Shown one piece after another: positions 48,501 to 62,200 of a stretch of 64,000 nucleotides of DNA. The DNA is from Sympetrum striolatum (Eukaryota; Arthropoda; Insecta; Odonata; Libellulidae). The notes beneath the pieces were generated by a model. It did no database searches. It saw only the letters and a list, made by a program, of their open reading frames with translations, and was not told where the DNA came from. Each line of letters starts with the position of its first letter. Position 1 is the stretch's first letter. Both the position numbers and the translations under genes were made by a program. Location: the NCBI GenBank assembly GCA_947579665.1, contig OX388346.1, positions 90,460,615 through 90,524,614 on the forward strand. The letters are read 5' to 3'.

Positions 48501-48712
48501 GCAATATTTTGCTATGTAAATATTAACTAATTTAAAAAACAGGAATTGAATTTTCCTACGAAAATGTCAGAACTCTGGGTGGCGAAGTTATTCAAAGGAA
48601 AGAATGAGCCCGAAATTCAACAAAACAGTTTCATGATTTTATAAAAAGCACGAGGAACTTACCAAGTGATTGGCATTTGGCACCCGGAAAACCCACACAT
48701 ATAAAATGCGTC
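45516..48712. other. Non-coding stretch
   Basis: 45,600-45,880 is GC-richer, with a 99-codon frame and no domain. At about 46,200-46,330 and 46,940-47,170 are moderately complex segments that look repeat-derived but are not identified. TAG|GTAAGTTT at 46487-46496 is a strong donor with a poor pyrimidine tract. No exon is supported. Confidence 0.4.
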
Positions 48713-48737
48713 CTTACCTGAAATAAAAAGGGATAAA
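48711..48737 (-). promoter_or_regulatory. Candidate recursive splice site, minus strand
   Basis: The minus strand reads ATCCCTTTTTATTTCAG|GTAAGGA, with the junction between 48718 and 48717. The AG of a good acceptor directly abuts a good donor. The pyrimidine tract is interrupted by A residues, so the site is weaker than the one at 23662 on the other strand. Confidence 0.35.
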
Positions 48738-48850
48738 TTAATTGGGCTAGAGTTATAAAAGGTTTCATTTATAATTAATTAAATATTCAAATTTGTGATT
48801 GGAAAGAGCAAAGTCCTTTTGTTTTCCAAAAAGCGCTATTAAAAATTTAG

Positions 48851-48932
48851 TTGGCATTTTCATAATAATTATACGTTGAAAATTATTATTACTTATAATA
48901 GGATAATAACAACTATTATTAGCAAATGCCAA
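48851..48932. repeat. 82-bp AT-rich inverted repeat (hairpin)
   Basis: TTGGCATTTTCATAATAAT (from 48851) pairs with the segment ending TAGCAAATGCCAA at 48932, with one bulge and one mismatch in about 20 bp. It could be the remnant of a tiny MITE or a precursor-like RNA hairpin. There is no evidence of expression. Confidence 0.6.
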
Positions 48933-51900
48933 TCTGAAAATTATTGAATAATTTTCTCTCATATTATTCATAATTTGAAGAAGTAGGTTAGAGGAAATAC
49001 TACAATATTGTGCTCTTGAAGCGAAACCCATATTTCCAAAATAATTAGGAGGAAAGGTCGCCATTTTCCTGAATTTTTAATGAGTTATAGGTGCATGGTG
49101 TAATAATATAGAGATGCTTTAGAACTTCTAAACTTCAAATCAGAAAACTGCCAAAACATCTCCGTAACAGAAAAAGCTTCCAATCGAGTGGAGATTGCAC
49201 GTACCAATTTGGAAAAAATATAGAATTTGAATGCATGGAAAAGAACTAACTAGATAGTTCAAATCGGTCACACGAAGAAATGATTGATGGAATTGATAGA
49301 GTTTTAGAATTGGATATAAAACATTCCTCTTCTAGAGTGAGAATCGAACGCGTTTTTCGCCAGCCTAGTAATTCAACCAGAGACTTTGACCTGAATTGCT
49401 CCAACTAAAACACGGTTCTTTGGTAATTCCGTTTGAAAGAATAAACTTTTCATTCGGGAAAAATCACATCAGCAGAAGAAAGAAACCGAGAATATAGGTC
49501 AAGAACTAAATATCTGGAAAAGTTCCACGTTCAACCTCTTTACATAAATCTATGGACTCTAATACAGGTTTTAAAACTATCCGAAGTTCTAATTTGGTAT
49601 TCAATGATTTTTAGAATAATAATCGTAAATGATAATGATACATCTATACGTTTAAGATTATGAAGAGGAGTAAAAATAATTTATTCCGATATTAATTTAA
49701 TCGAAGGAGTTCAAAGGGTAAAACACCAGCATAGAGATAGAAAGATATAGACAAACCAATGCAAAAATAGGATGAGATTTTCATGGAAAATGAATTCATT
49801 ACAAATTGCAATCAGGAGTTAAAATTCGGAACCTAAGTTTAGAATAAACCAAACAGCTTTCTGTAACTTCTCTCAGTTATAACAGTTTTCCTTTTCTGCG
49901 AAGGACTTTTGGGTATAATTAAAACTTTTTCATGGCTTTCCTCAATATTCGGCAACATCGTAATAATTACATACAGAACCGAAAATTTAATTTCAAATAA
50001 ATACGAACAAAGTTATTAATTTTGGGCCCTCTTGGTGAGCATTTAAATAGGTTAAAATAGTAAATGACAACTCTTACCGATTATAAGGAAACTAAAACTT
50101 CTAAGGATGCAAGAGCAGCTAAATTCGATAGAATTCTTAACAGATGTCGAAAACTCAACATTTATTTGCACGCTTGTTTAATAGTCCAATGTGACGGTCA
50201 AAGTTAACTTTCACCATTTTTCTCTTTCATCGCCATTCCCATCCATCTTCAAATCTTAAGAATTTTCGCTTCAACGCGCATCGTCCACATCCATCACTCG
50301 TGCACCGCAATGCCTAAAGCAGCCGTTTACATCCGAGGAACGTTGAAATTTTTGACGCACTCTTGATAAACAAGCTCTTACCGAGTTTATTCCGTAAATA
50401 AAACTGATGAACGACGCTACAGTTGACATGTATTACATTAGTATCAATAGTTAATATTTCATATACATAAGGAGCGTATCTTAAAACACATTTCCTCAAA
50501 CTCCCAAATCCCAAATACTATCACCGTGATGCATCATCTATGTTGACAATTTTCGTGAATTTTACAGATAACTCATTTTAGTTTCTAGCAAATATTTGCA
50601 AGACGCTCGCTAACTTAAGCTAACGACAGCAAATATTTCAGAAAGTATGAGAACAAAATGGCTACTGCGTCTTCATGCTCACTACTAAAAGGTAATAAGT
50701 AAAAATAGTTGATTGATAATGTTTACACGTACTGTGAGCAAATACAATGTAATTGATACGTATCTGAAAACGTAAACGATTAAGGAAGATAATATCTTCG
50801 TTGGCCATAGTATACTTATCATATGCAAACATAATTGTTTAGGTGTAAGTATTAAAACACTTCTCTTTAAAAAATAAAATTAAGAAAACAAAGGGAAGAT
50901 AAAATCTAAGTACAATTAAAAAAATCTTTATTTTTATTTCATTAGAATTTAGCACAAAGAGTATCTGCACGTAGGACTTTTAAAACGTCTCAGTTGCGGC
51001 TATTGAGTATCAAAGTTAAGCAAAACGAAGCAACATTTAAAAAGTTATAGTGTATCATCACTATATACTAATTAAACTTTTACGCGGAATTATTCCCTTT
51101 TATAAGAGACAAATATAGGTGATGTGAGGTTGGTGATGATGTGCATTGCAAGAATGAGGAGCATGTGAAGTGTTGATTAACCAGAGTGAAACAGATGTGG
51201 TACGTTGGTTTGGGCATAAGAAAGGATAGAATGAAAGAAGAATTACAATACTGGCTCGAGAAGGTGATAATTGAGAGATTAAGATGCTTGTATCTGATAA
51301 TAGACATGATGAAGTACGTGACTTTATGTAGAAAGTGGATCACATATGGCTGATATCTCTAAAGCAAAGTATAAAGGTAGGTTTGGAGCAATGACGCGAA
51401 TAAACGAGGCAATAATCGTGATTATTTCACTGGGAATATCACTACTGATCTGCATGCAAGCAGTAAATCTACTTTGAATACCAAGGAAGAAATGGATTCA
51501 TTACGAGAAAGCTTCCTTTTGAGTTTTCAACCGAACGTAGTATTTTCTTCTTAAGTAATCGGGTCGGATGCCTACTAAGTACGCCTAGATCAATTAACGT
51601 CTTCTCTATACACATAAGTTATTAACTATCAACATATGCTGATGAATGCTATCAAACAGAGTATCGTCAGCATGTCGAAGAGTTTATGCCACACGATCTA
51701 CAGAGCCATTGAAATTAATGTAACGGCTCTCAACTGCAGTAGAATCTATCTTTATCCCTACTTGAAATGAACAAGTGGTCAGGTTCACATCTATCGAATT
51801 GTAACAGAGTTGGTAACAAACAGGCCTCTTGCGCAAGAGCTCTCTTTTGACAGGAAACAATGCTACGTTCCTCCTGAATGAGCAACTTATTATGGCCCTC

Positions 51901-53117
51901 CATGGTCTAGCACTCACTGTCCGTTGAATTCAAAGGCTCCCAACTTCTAATAACACTTCCCAGCAAAATGTTTTGGAGGGATTCAAAAATATATTTTGTT
52001 TCCAATAATAATATGCAAAACTGGATGGATAATTGCAATTGTGGTTTTACAAATAAAGATTCCCAATGACATTTGAGGAGATATCCTTAGGTAGGAGGTA
52101 GGAATGACTAAAATCGATACAAGAATAATAAATTTTTAACAATTAAAACATTATTAATACTTTTAAGAATGAAAAACGACACTATGAAAGAATGATTTCA
52201 TGTTTTCGATTTCAAATGCTGATGAGAAAATTTGAAAATTACAGACTTTGCTAAGATTTTTCAAATCGCAAAAGAAATTGTCACCAATTAATTATATCGA
52301 AGAAACGTATGGAAAATTCAGCATATAAACGAATTTTCCATACTGAATCAGTAAACTGAATTTAAATTATAGTCATTACTTATATGTAATCATTGAAATA
52401 AGAACCACATTTATTAATTTTTCCAATCTGGGGCTTCAATGACCCCCGATAGAAATTTAAATCCGTCATCATTGTTAATTTTGATAAATAAAGTACTCTT
52501 AATTAAATTTTGCTAATGAATAATAGATATATTTCATTAATGTAGATACTGAAATAAATCAGATATTCACATCCACCCACGTCCACTCTTCACTGCATAA
52601 AAAGCACGGTATTACGCAAGTAATTATATCGAGGAATAAATTAATACTACAATAAATGGAAATTCAACCTCTAAATTGGAATGGATGAAATTTTCAAATA
52701 CAATTGAAGTATCCATTACACAGCACTACACCTCTTTTTAGAACGGAGATGATATTTACGTAATAATTTCTCTGAAACTCCATTGACGTGATATTGCAGG
52801 AAATGTATGTAGCTCTAAAATTTAAAAATACTCTAAAAGTTCAAGGCCAATAAAATTAAGACGGAGAAGATAAGGAAAGGAACATATAAGCGTCAGAAAC
52901 ATCTAAAAGTGGCTGAAACTGTTTTATGTCTCCGAAAAAAATACACGGCGAGGAAAAGAACCGGCAATCTAGCAGTGGGCGCACAATAAACTAAATGTTC
53001 CAAGGCCAGTAACTTGAAAAGCCCTATTTGTCTTCCCTGTTTTAGTAAGGATTTCTTCTAATCTTCGACAGCAAGTTAGGGTGCGTGTGAGGGCATTGCG
53101 TGTTAGTGGCCCTGTGT
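48933..53117. other. AT-rich non-coding stretch
   Basis: No gene recognised. A minus-strand B-box-like GTTCGATTCTC lies at about 49331-49341 without other tRNA features. The hairpin at 52307-52343 is listed separately. Confidence 0.5.
52307..52343. repeat. Perfect 13-bp hairpin
   Basis: GTATGGAAAATTC (52307-52319) and GAATTTTCCATAC (52331-52343) with an 11-nt loop. Confidence 0.9.
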
Positions 53118-53177
53118 TTAGGGCGCAGTCGTAAAGGGATTTATCTGCGATGGTATATCGGTTCGATCCGACCCCTA
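53118..53177 (+). repeat. Shortened tRNA-like relic
   Basis: TTAGGG at the 5' side pairs with CCCCTA at the 3' end. An A-box-like GGGCGCAGTCG (53121-53131) and a B box CGGTTCGATCCG (53159-53170) are present, but the segment is only about 60 nt, so at least one arm has been lost. It is probably a SINE or tRNA pseudogene fragment. Confidence 0.4.
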
Positions 53178-56100
53178 TCGACCGTCCTTCGGGAGGTTTT
53201 ATTTTTCGGTTTCATCGCGAGTAGTCGATACAAAGAGAGAGGATAAAGCAAATGGCGGGGAAAAGATGCGAAGGCTCTCTCGATAGCAGTGGTTTGGGAA
53301 ATTGAACGGTTTAGAACATTCAGAGGGATAATTTACTGCCAACGCTACATCTTCATTTTTGCTTATCGAAGTCGAATTCATGGCAATTGAAAGCAAATTA
53401 TTTCCGCGGAAAATCATCGATGAGGTATCAATAGTAAAACCTGATGCTTTGTGAATGGTTTGATTTTATCCTGCGAAACAACTAAAAGTTATAAGATAGC
53501 ACAGTAAATTTTCTTAAAATTAAATGGGGTTGATAATAAAGAGCTAAGCAATGCTAAGTAATGGTTGCAATGGTACCCATCCGCAGTAAGATGAATTGAA
53601 AGAGGAAAGAGAAACTCTGAATGATACTATTTATGCGCTCAATTGTATATTGATGCTTTAAAACAGTTATATCAGCAAAATATTTAAGTATGAAAGGGCT
53701 ATAAATTTATTCATTTAATTGTATGATAAGCAATATTTATACATAATTAAACCACTACTAAAACATAATTTATCCATTGCTGTAATATTTAATACATGGA
53801 AAACAGACAACAAGCATAAGTCCAAAAATTTATGGAGCTTAATATTTGTAAACTTTATATACAAAAAAGTTAAACAAATATTTTTGGTTATCAATGCAAA
53901 TGATTAAAATCACTCTTAAAATAATGAATTATAAATTATTAATATGTAATTTTCAGACAGCAAAACAAATGAGTTCCAAAAAAGGATTTTTCTGAGAAAA
54001 TGTATGCAATAATAGACAACTAATTTTACCTTCTAAACTGACTTTCTATTTTTTTTAAGATTAATTGATTCGAATTTAATCTTCTTGAAAATTAAAATAA
54101 AGACGAGCAACATTAAGATTAAATTTGTTGCAACTTAATGTTTTCTGCTATCGGAAAGTATTTAAGGGGTTTTTATTTCCACAATTATATTTATTTATCA
54201 ATTTATGTCAGCAAAGTATTCACTTCAAAGGCGGATTGAAAGCTCTTCCCCTTCAACATTGTTTATAATGACCTAGGGAAGGCGAACTAGATAAGCTGAT
54301 CTTCTTAAGTCCAAGATTTTATTACTACACATCCATCTAAATATCATTTAGGAATAACAGTGAAATTATTATTTCAATGACAAATGTTGATCTTGTCTTT
54401 GAATTCGATAGAATATATCTTTATTCCTGAAATTAAAAGTAAATATTTATTAAGCAAATGTCTCCTAATTTTGTCCCAAATTTTACCGTATATTAATGAA
54501 ATAGGCATAATAATAATAATGTTAGATTGCGGTGAGAACATTTTCACCGCAGGAATACACCTCCAAGAAGGAGGATGAGAAAAACCAGCGAAAACTACCG
54601 ATGGGAGACTAAATTAAGTTATGGAATGAAATATACAGACAAGAGGACAAAGCAATAACTTGATGCAAAAACAAACAAAAAATAAGCATTTGTTACAAAC
54701 ATGCAAGAAGGCCAAAAAGGTTTTTTCATCACTTTGTGCCATATCTAGTATGTTAACCATTTTAATATGCAAGAAAAAAGACGACAAAAACTAATGAAAA
54801 ATGAAATGTCGATAACAGAAAAATAAGAGAGAGATAGACGAAGGAAGTTAAAAAAGGACTTACATCTCAACACATTCGTTCTAAAAATGTTCATCCTTCC
54901 AATCTCACGCGTCCCACTCACGCAGTCGAATAGAATTTAATGTCCTCCGCCACTCAGACTGTGGGCGGAGAAGGTAAGCGAATCGACGATCCCTTAGGCC
55001 GAAAATAAAACCGACGAATCTTTTTCTTCTTTTAAGATCCTCTGGTTATCCCTGCGATTTCGCCCCGCAGCGGTAATGGAGGAGGAAGCGTATTGCTCTT
55101 AAGCCCCGAAAAGAATAAAAAGGAATTCTCCGGATACGTTGTGGCGACGCTTGACCTTTCGGTCAATTTTCTGAGCGCCCCTGCATTTCGAGGATGGAAA
55201 TCCTTGTGTGTGGAGCAGCGGTACACTTTTCTGCAGAAGGAGGGCGCTGATACGGGGCAAATTATCGCTGATTGCATCCACATTGTTTCTCTGCGCGAGA
55301 AAGATCTGAATTGATAAAGTGGGACGAGAATTCTTTTTGATCATACCCATGCTCGGAGGAAATTGAGGGCGTTTTAATCAAAATAATACGCGGTAAGCAA
55401 AGGCTGCTAATTTAGTAAATGGAACGGGCTTCCTTTGAAAGAGGGGAAAATATAAGAAGCGTATTTGTGCAGCGAGTGCTGAGCGCGAACAAAGCGCTGA
55501 CTATCGGGTTTCCAGCGTTTCTTTAGGGGATGAGCGCAACGGATTCCGGCTTCGAATTCGGAGAAAAGTGTGCGAGTTAACTTAATCAAGCTCGTCCTGT
55601 TATCAGAGAAGAAGTAACTCTACACTTGCTAACCAAGCGACTATTCGGAAAAACTCGTGTCTTCCTCCATGTTGAGGAAGGCTGATGCCAGTTTTAAGTC
55701 GGAAGTTGTATGATTATTTTTAAGGTTTGTAGTGCAGAGAAATTCTTCCGAGGATACCCGGGATTATCACTCCTTCATGGAGCATTAACACTACATATTT
55801 CTACACTAAAACTTCACTAAAGGTGAACATTCTTTCCATTTTATTCCGGTTTTCCAATTATTAGTATTTTGTTAATTACGACAAATATTTCGCTGCTTTA
55901 TATACGTCCGTCACAATTTAATTCTTTAATGGTTTCTATGATGAATCGTAACAGTGCTCACTCCACGAGTTTAATCTCTTAGTTAAGGAATCACTGTTTG
56001 GTTCGCATTAGATTATTATGGTACAGTAATAGCATGAAATTTTATGTTAATTTAATAAAAACGATGATTGATTTAAAAAGGTATACATTAACAAAGACTA

Positions 56101-59100
56101 TAATGAAACTGAAAACCGTCATTACCGTCTCCTCCTTTTAATCTCTTCCCAATTTTATAATGAGCGTACAACTCGGATGTGTTAAATATTGTATCTACTT
56201 ATCTACCCAGCAATTTGCTTTCCGGCATGCGGTAGGGAGTGCATACATCAAACCATTAATATCACCTATCGTTCGCGGATAAGTGAATTCTTTAAAAGAC
56301 TAGTTCCAGCATTCATTCCCCTGATTTTGTTTCGCTGTATTAAAGTTGTCTATGTATGAAGGGGCGCATCATACCTGTAACATCTTCCAAGAACATACTT
56401 CCACAGTATTGAGCAACTAAATCCATTGAGTAAATGAAGCATTTGCTTGTTAAAGTTAAAGAAAGCACACATAGGTAACATAAGATAGTAAAAATTGATA
56501 ATTTTAAAGTAGAGCCCAAAAAACTGAAAATAGCTATACAGGGCACATTTCTATTATGTACCAACGCCATTAAAAATCATGTTATATTATGATTCGTATC
56601 TAATGCTTTTCTCTCAGGAGTTATTAAGTATGTAAAGAAAGTTTAATGACATTTTTAACTATCAAATATTAATCAGATATCGACAAGCCTCGATGAGCGA
56701 GCTGCCATTCGGGATTGTGGGTGCTCAGATGGGTTTTTCCCTCTAATAGACACCTATGCTACTGGCATTCCCCTCCCACGGGATGAATGAAAACGGCCAC
56801 AAATAGTCCCGCAAACACAACATGCACGCATCCTCGCTTTCACTTGTTAATCTCGGACATTCGATTTGGCAATCGGGAAAGATAAGCCGAGAGCTCTCCA
56901 GGTTATCTCGAGCGATATTTGCGGCTGATTCGGATGCGTCCAATCCCAACACCTCTCTCTCTCGCCTCTTCACACCTATTTCTGGGAAAATACAATTATC
57001 GGATTTAAATCTTCCCCGTGATTTTTATTAGATTCATTTTAGTGTAAAATTCTCCCCCGCGAGAGCGAATAAAAATGGGTGTTATTTCGAGAAAATATCT
57101 TTCAACCATTAAGGAAAAATAACTATCCCCAATACCTAAGGGACCAATATTAAGTACATTCTGTGAAACATGTATCTACATATATAATATACACGGTAAG
57201 GCATGTAAGGGGTTAGCCTTATTGCTGCACCTACGTGCTCTAATACTTCTCTTTATTTTAAAGTATAGAAAAGGTAAGAAATCCTCTCCTATTATTTTCA
57301 CGATGTCATGTAAAAATCCCTGTTGCCTTGGAATAGGTCTTCATATCCCTTCTTTTTAATCTTCCAATTTTGTTGTTTTAAACTCGAATTACTGTTACCT
57401 AGCTTTAAGTACAGAAAGTCAACTTTTCTTATCTTTCATGAGATTCTTCCTTGGCCATACTTTATCAAATGCATCCCTATCCTTCATATTAGTATTCGCA
57501 TTAGTATTTAAGCATTTTTTTACATTGCTCTCCACGCCTCCATGTCCACTGCTCACAGGCAAACTATACTTGTTTAGTTTTAATTCCAGCACTCGCCACC
57601 ATTAAGACAGCCCCAGCTACGAAGAGGTCCTTCCGAAGGAAACCTCCGGAAATTATGAATTTTACACAATTCCACAACTAGAGTTTCCTTTTATCCACAA
57701 AAACTCATTTTGCCGTTCGTTTGAGATACGTGTACTCGATTAACATCAAGTATTTTGTGTCAAAATGGCTGCGTAATTAAGTATCGGCTGTAAATAGTCT
57801 TGTTGGAGGCTTACCGAACAAATGAAAAATAACAAAACCGATGTATGTTTCGATACTTACAAACACAGGCTAAAATCAGGAATTTCAATCGATATTTGGA
57901 TTTATTTTGATCAAAGAGAGGATTCTTCCCGAATTCCCACACGAGTTCGCTTCATTACCATGATTGCATTTCACCGATATTTGATTCGTTCTCCTATCTC
58001 GGAGCACATGGTTTAATAGTTCATTATCGGATCAAATCCGCTCGGAATTATGGAAGTACGAACAATTGGAAGTTCTACAATTAACGATAACCCAAACGAT
58101 GATGGTACTAATTGATCCAATTTTCCATTTTATCGAACGATTAATTTCGCTAGAGTGCTGTACCAAGGACTCGAGTAAAGATAGAGCTAATATAAAGAAA
58201 CAAAAGATACCAAAAGAATGGTGAAGAACGCAACGGTGCGGAGACGAGCGAGTGACATGAATGCTGAGAAAGAAAAGAGAGTACCAATTCTTTATTTACG
58301 TTCAACATCCTATGATTCATTCCCTCCCTTTGACTTATCTTGTCAACTACACGTCATGCAATACCATAGCATTTAGTCGTAAGGACAGGTGACGACGTTG
58401 ACTACAGAATACAATATTAAAAACAAAAATAATTTTCAATTTAGCCTATATTTACAGACTATAATATAGACGACGACCAGCTAAAAAACATACAAACTCC
58501 ACACAGAATCATTTATATGTTATATAAATCAATTAAAAATAGCATTGGAACAGCATCTACACGAGTTCGGAAATCTGATGAAGATTTAGTTAGTTCTAAT
58601 AAAATATCTGATATCCGCACTTTTCTCCTCTCAAAACAATGGCTGACATTTCCTTCGATTAAACTAAAAAAAAACTTCGATAATTTTAATATATTTCATA
58701 TGACTTATTTCTACGATATCATGCCCATAAATACTTCGATACCCTCTTTGAAACTAAGTACAACATTAATTTATTCACATAAATAAATATGTGAGAAATT
58801 TCTGTGAATGTAGAGGTAGTATTGTTAAATTGCTCCGACAACAAGTCATTTTTTCAAGCTTCTTGTCATCTTTCAGTTATTAATTTTGGTAGGTTTGCGC
58901 AGGTTTTCCACACCCCCTTCTTTGTTGGTGTTTTCCTGCAATTTATAGATTTTTCCTAAGGATTTCTTAGGTTTTTATAAAAAAAATTCTTCTAATTTTT
59001 CTCATACTATCTATTTATTTTAATCATAGTATAATCTATGACGATGGGTTGGATGGAAGAAGAACTTTAGTCTCTATCTCAACCAAATAAAGACAATTTA

Positions 59101-59109
59101 TTATTATTT
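53178..59109. other. Mostly unique non-coding stretch
   Basis: No gene recognised. GC-richer patches lie at about 54,890-55,590 and 56,690-57,060, with several overlapping frames of 60-83 codons and no domain. GAAG|GTAAGC at 54972-54979 resembles a donor. The hairpin at 54528-54551 is listed separately. Confidence 0.4.
54528..54551. repeat. Perfect 8-bp hairpin
   Basis: TGCGGTGA and TCACCGCA with an 8-nt loop. Confidence 0.85.
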
Positions 59110-59200
59110 TTATAATTTTTCACATATGGGCTCAAGCCTGGAATTGAACCTGAAATAGCTGTCAAAGAATCCACTACCCACATTGTTATCTATAATTATA
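59110..59200 (-). repeat. Possible tRNA-derived SINE fragment
   Basis: The minus strand shows GTGGGTAGTGGAT (A-box-like) and, about 30 nt later, CAGGTTCAATTCC (B-box-like). The A-to-B distance is shorter than in a tRNA, so the segment is deleted or the match is chance. Confidence 0.25.
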
Positions 59201-62200
59201 AATGATATGACCTGGTGCAATTAGTGGAGTCTACGACAAAATAAATTAAGCTCTCTGTATTTTAGGAAGACAGATTTATAGGTTTTCTCCTTTACCTACA
59301 CTTGGAATTGGCCTCAGAATATATGAACGTCTGAAGGAATATCAGGAAACAAGTCATATTGAACATCAACGTAACATTAAGGGACAAAAACGGCGATATA
59401 AACGGAGAGAAAATAAAATTTCTCAAAAATGTTTCAACCCTCAAACTCAAGCCTAAATATCAGTCGAACAAGATTCCTTCGCCAATATCAACCGAGGGAT
59501 CGTCAATTCCGAAGAAGATTAAATTCAGCCTTCAGCATCAGCTTGGGGATCCCAATAAAAAACAACATCAGATATAATCCGAAATCCCTTCAATCGTAAA
59601 AAAAGAATAACTGGCGGAAATGACAGAAGGATATCGAAGCCATTTCGTAGGACGAGAAAAGTTCATCGATGAAGGATTTAACCCGAGGACCGTAATTAAA
59701 CCTCTTTGATCAAAGGGACGTAAAGAAATCCGGCGTAGAGGATTTCGCAGCTGGATGAAAAGGGCTTAAATCGGAAAAGGAAAATGGCGTCATTGGGGCA
59801 AATGAGTGGTGTCCAGTATGAATCCGTGGGAATGTATTGTCCAATCCCCTCCTGCCATTAAAAGAGGTCAGTGGAACAGTGTGGATGCAGAGACGCTTTT
59901 AGGGCTGAAATCCACGAAATGGAGCACTTTGCCCGCGGAATATGCGGGGTCGTTCAACTGTATGGAGTTCCTCTGTCAAACATTTTACGACGCATGACCT
60001 TCTCGTTGAATTTTCCAGAAGAAATGCACAGAACGAAAACTCAGAATTTCCATTTCGACGCAGATTCATTCATTTAAAACCATCTCATGGGTTAATAACA
60101 CAAAAACCTAAGAGGGAAACAAAATTATTAATTTTTGCGGAATGGGACGATTAACCGTCACGAATTTCTAAATATCATAAATTTATTCGTAATCTTACAT
60201 TTAAAAACAATTTTTATAACATCTTACGTAGAATGTATATGATTTTTCCCTTCATCGTAAAGAAGGATTAATACCTAATGATTCCGAGTATGCAGCGTTT
60301 CAAAATGGAAGATAGAAAACGGGATAAGTTACTCTTATTGATATTGATATGATCAATTTGAAAAATTTCTATGCTTAGAAATATAATCCTAACAACCAAA
60401 AGGCGCCTAAAAAATTTTGATTCAAAATTTTGATTCATTAAGCGGCTACGTTTATCGATAGGAATATCATACATAATAATCACGGCGAAATAGCCGCGGC
60501 AAATTGTCCTAGACCCAATCTTTGGGCTCTTTAATATGTAAATGTACATTCTCGAACATTTATAAAACGGAAAATAAATTACTAGCCATGGAATTTCATA
60601 ACGAAATCTGAGGGTCTATTCAAATATTTACTCTTACTACGTAGATTCAAGCAATGCTTATTCAACAGTCAACAGTAAACATTCATAAGGATTGAACAGT
60701 AACGAGATAAACGACCTGCGTATCTATAGCTCTTATTTTTTACAAATGTGAACTAAAGCAAAAAAGAAGTAAATGAATGATGTGTTTTTCCCTAGCTAAA
60801 AAAGACTAAAGAAAAATATTCCATGCATCAAGGTGGTGGTGTGAAAAAAAAAATCTAAACCTATCAAATACTGAGTTAAGGAGAAACGAAGGTATACCTG
60901 ATAATTGAATGAATTATGGTGAATTTAATGAGAAATATAAGAGTATACTATGTATATAAAATTGATTGATTTTTAAGCAGGCAGAACACTATAATCTGTA
61001 ATGTTAATGGATGGAAAAAGACGGTTATAAATGGTAGAACATGGATATGGCGAGGAAAATTGCGCTAGGCATGTTGATAAGGGAAGGGAGAAACAGGGAA
61101 GCAGAGTGAATCTGAGGGCGAAGTGATATCAAATAGCGAATACTACTCAGTCATTAAAAACAGCCTATAAATCGATAGAATTTTCCAGATAATAAATTAT
61201 TAATTGTATTGAAAATTAGTAATATCGTGCGAAAAGAAAGTTCCAAATAACATTAGCAATTTTTGTCCAAAAGTATAATTTTATTGGACATGAAAACACC
61301 AAATAATTGATTACATCTGGATTTTTCTTGACGTTGAATGTATTTTCCATTTTATTTCCTTAAATTTACCTCACATTATTCCAAATGTTTTCCTCAAAAT
61401 CGACAATTATTTCAATATTCAATGTTAACGTGTTCACCTTGGGTACTCCCGTCGGAGGCCACCTGAAAAAGTCTTCGAAGTTTTTAATCTAAAGTTCAAG
61501 CGAAAAAGGAAAATCTAGTTTAAAGAAGAGATCGAGAGGTAAAAAAGTATTGTGGTAGGATAATAAAAGCAAATACTTACGGGAAAGCAATTAAATATAA
61601 ATACAAAATAATTGCAACTGTATAAAACCAAGACCTCTTTTTTATGTAAGTTTAATTTCTCTTGATTTACAGTGAGTATTGGATCGATATCTGAGAGAAC
61701 TGTAACCACCTTAATATCTATCCGCAAGAAAAAATGTTGTATAAATAATTCAGTTCGCTCATTATTTTTCGGAGAAATCTTTTTTAATTAAGGGCTTAGG
61801 TTGATTAAATTACGGGCAGGGTAGATTTTCCCAGAGAAGAGAGGGAACCCTTGCTGAAGTGTAATTTCAAGAGGTCTGTTGTTTTTCCCCGGAGATATCA
61901 CATTGAAACTGAAATACGCAATTGTTCAATAAAATACCATTTTTCCCCCAATTGATTTTTCGCCATATTTAATTTTAAAATTTTCTTCATTTTCATACTT
62001 TACAAAGACTTACAATGATTTAGAGTTTGAACATTTTTTGGCTCGAAAATAACATAAATTATCCTGTATGGGTAGAACTTCCCTTTTAAAATATTTGATT
62101 TCAAAAACACAATTTCATGATGATTTTCAAGTGATCGGTTTTTCTCTTGCAACTATAAATGACAAAATTTTAATTTAGTTTTACTACATACGAAAACGTA

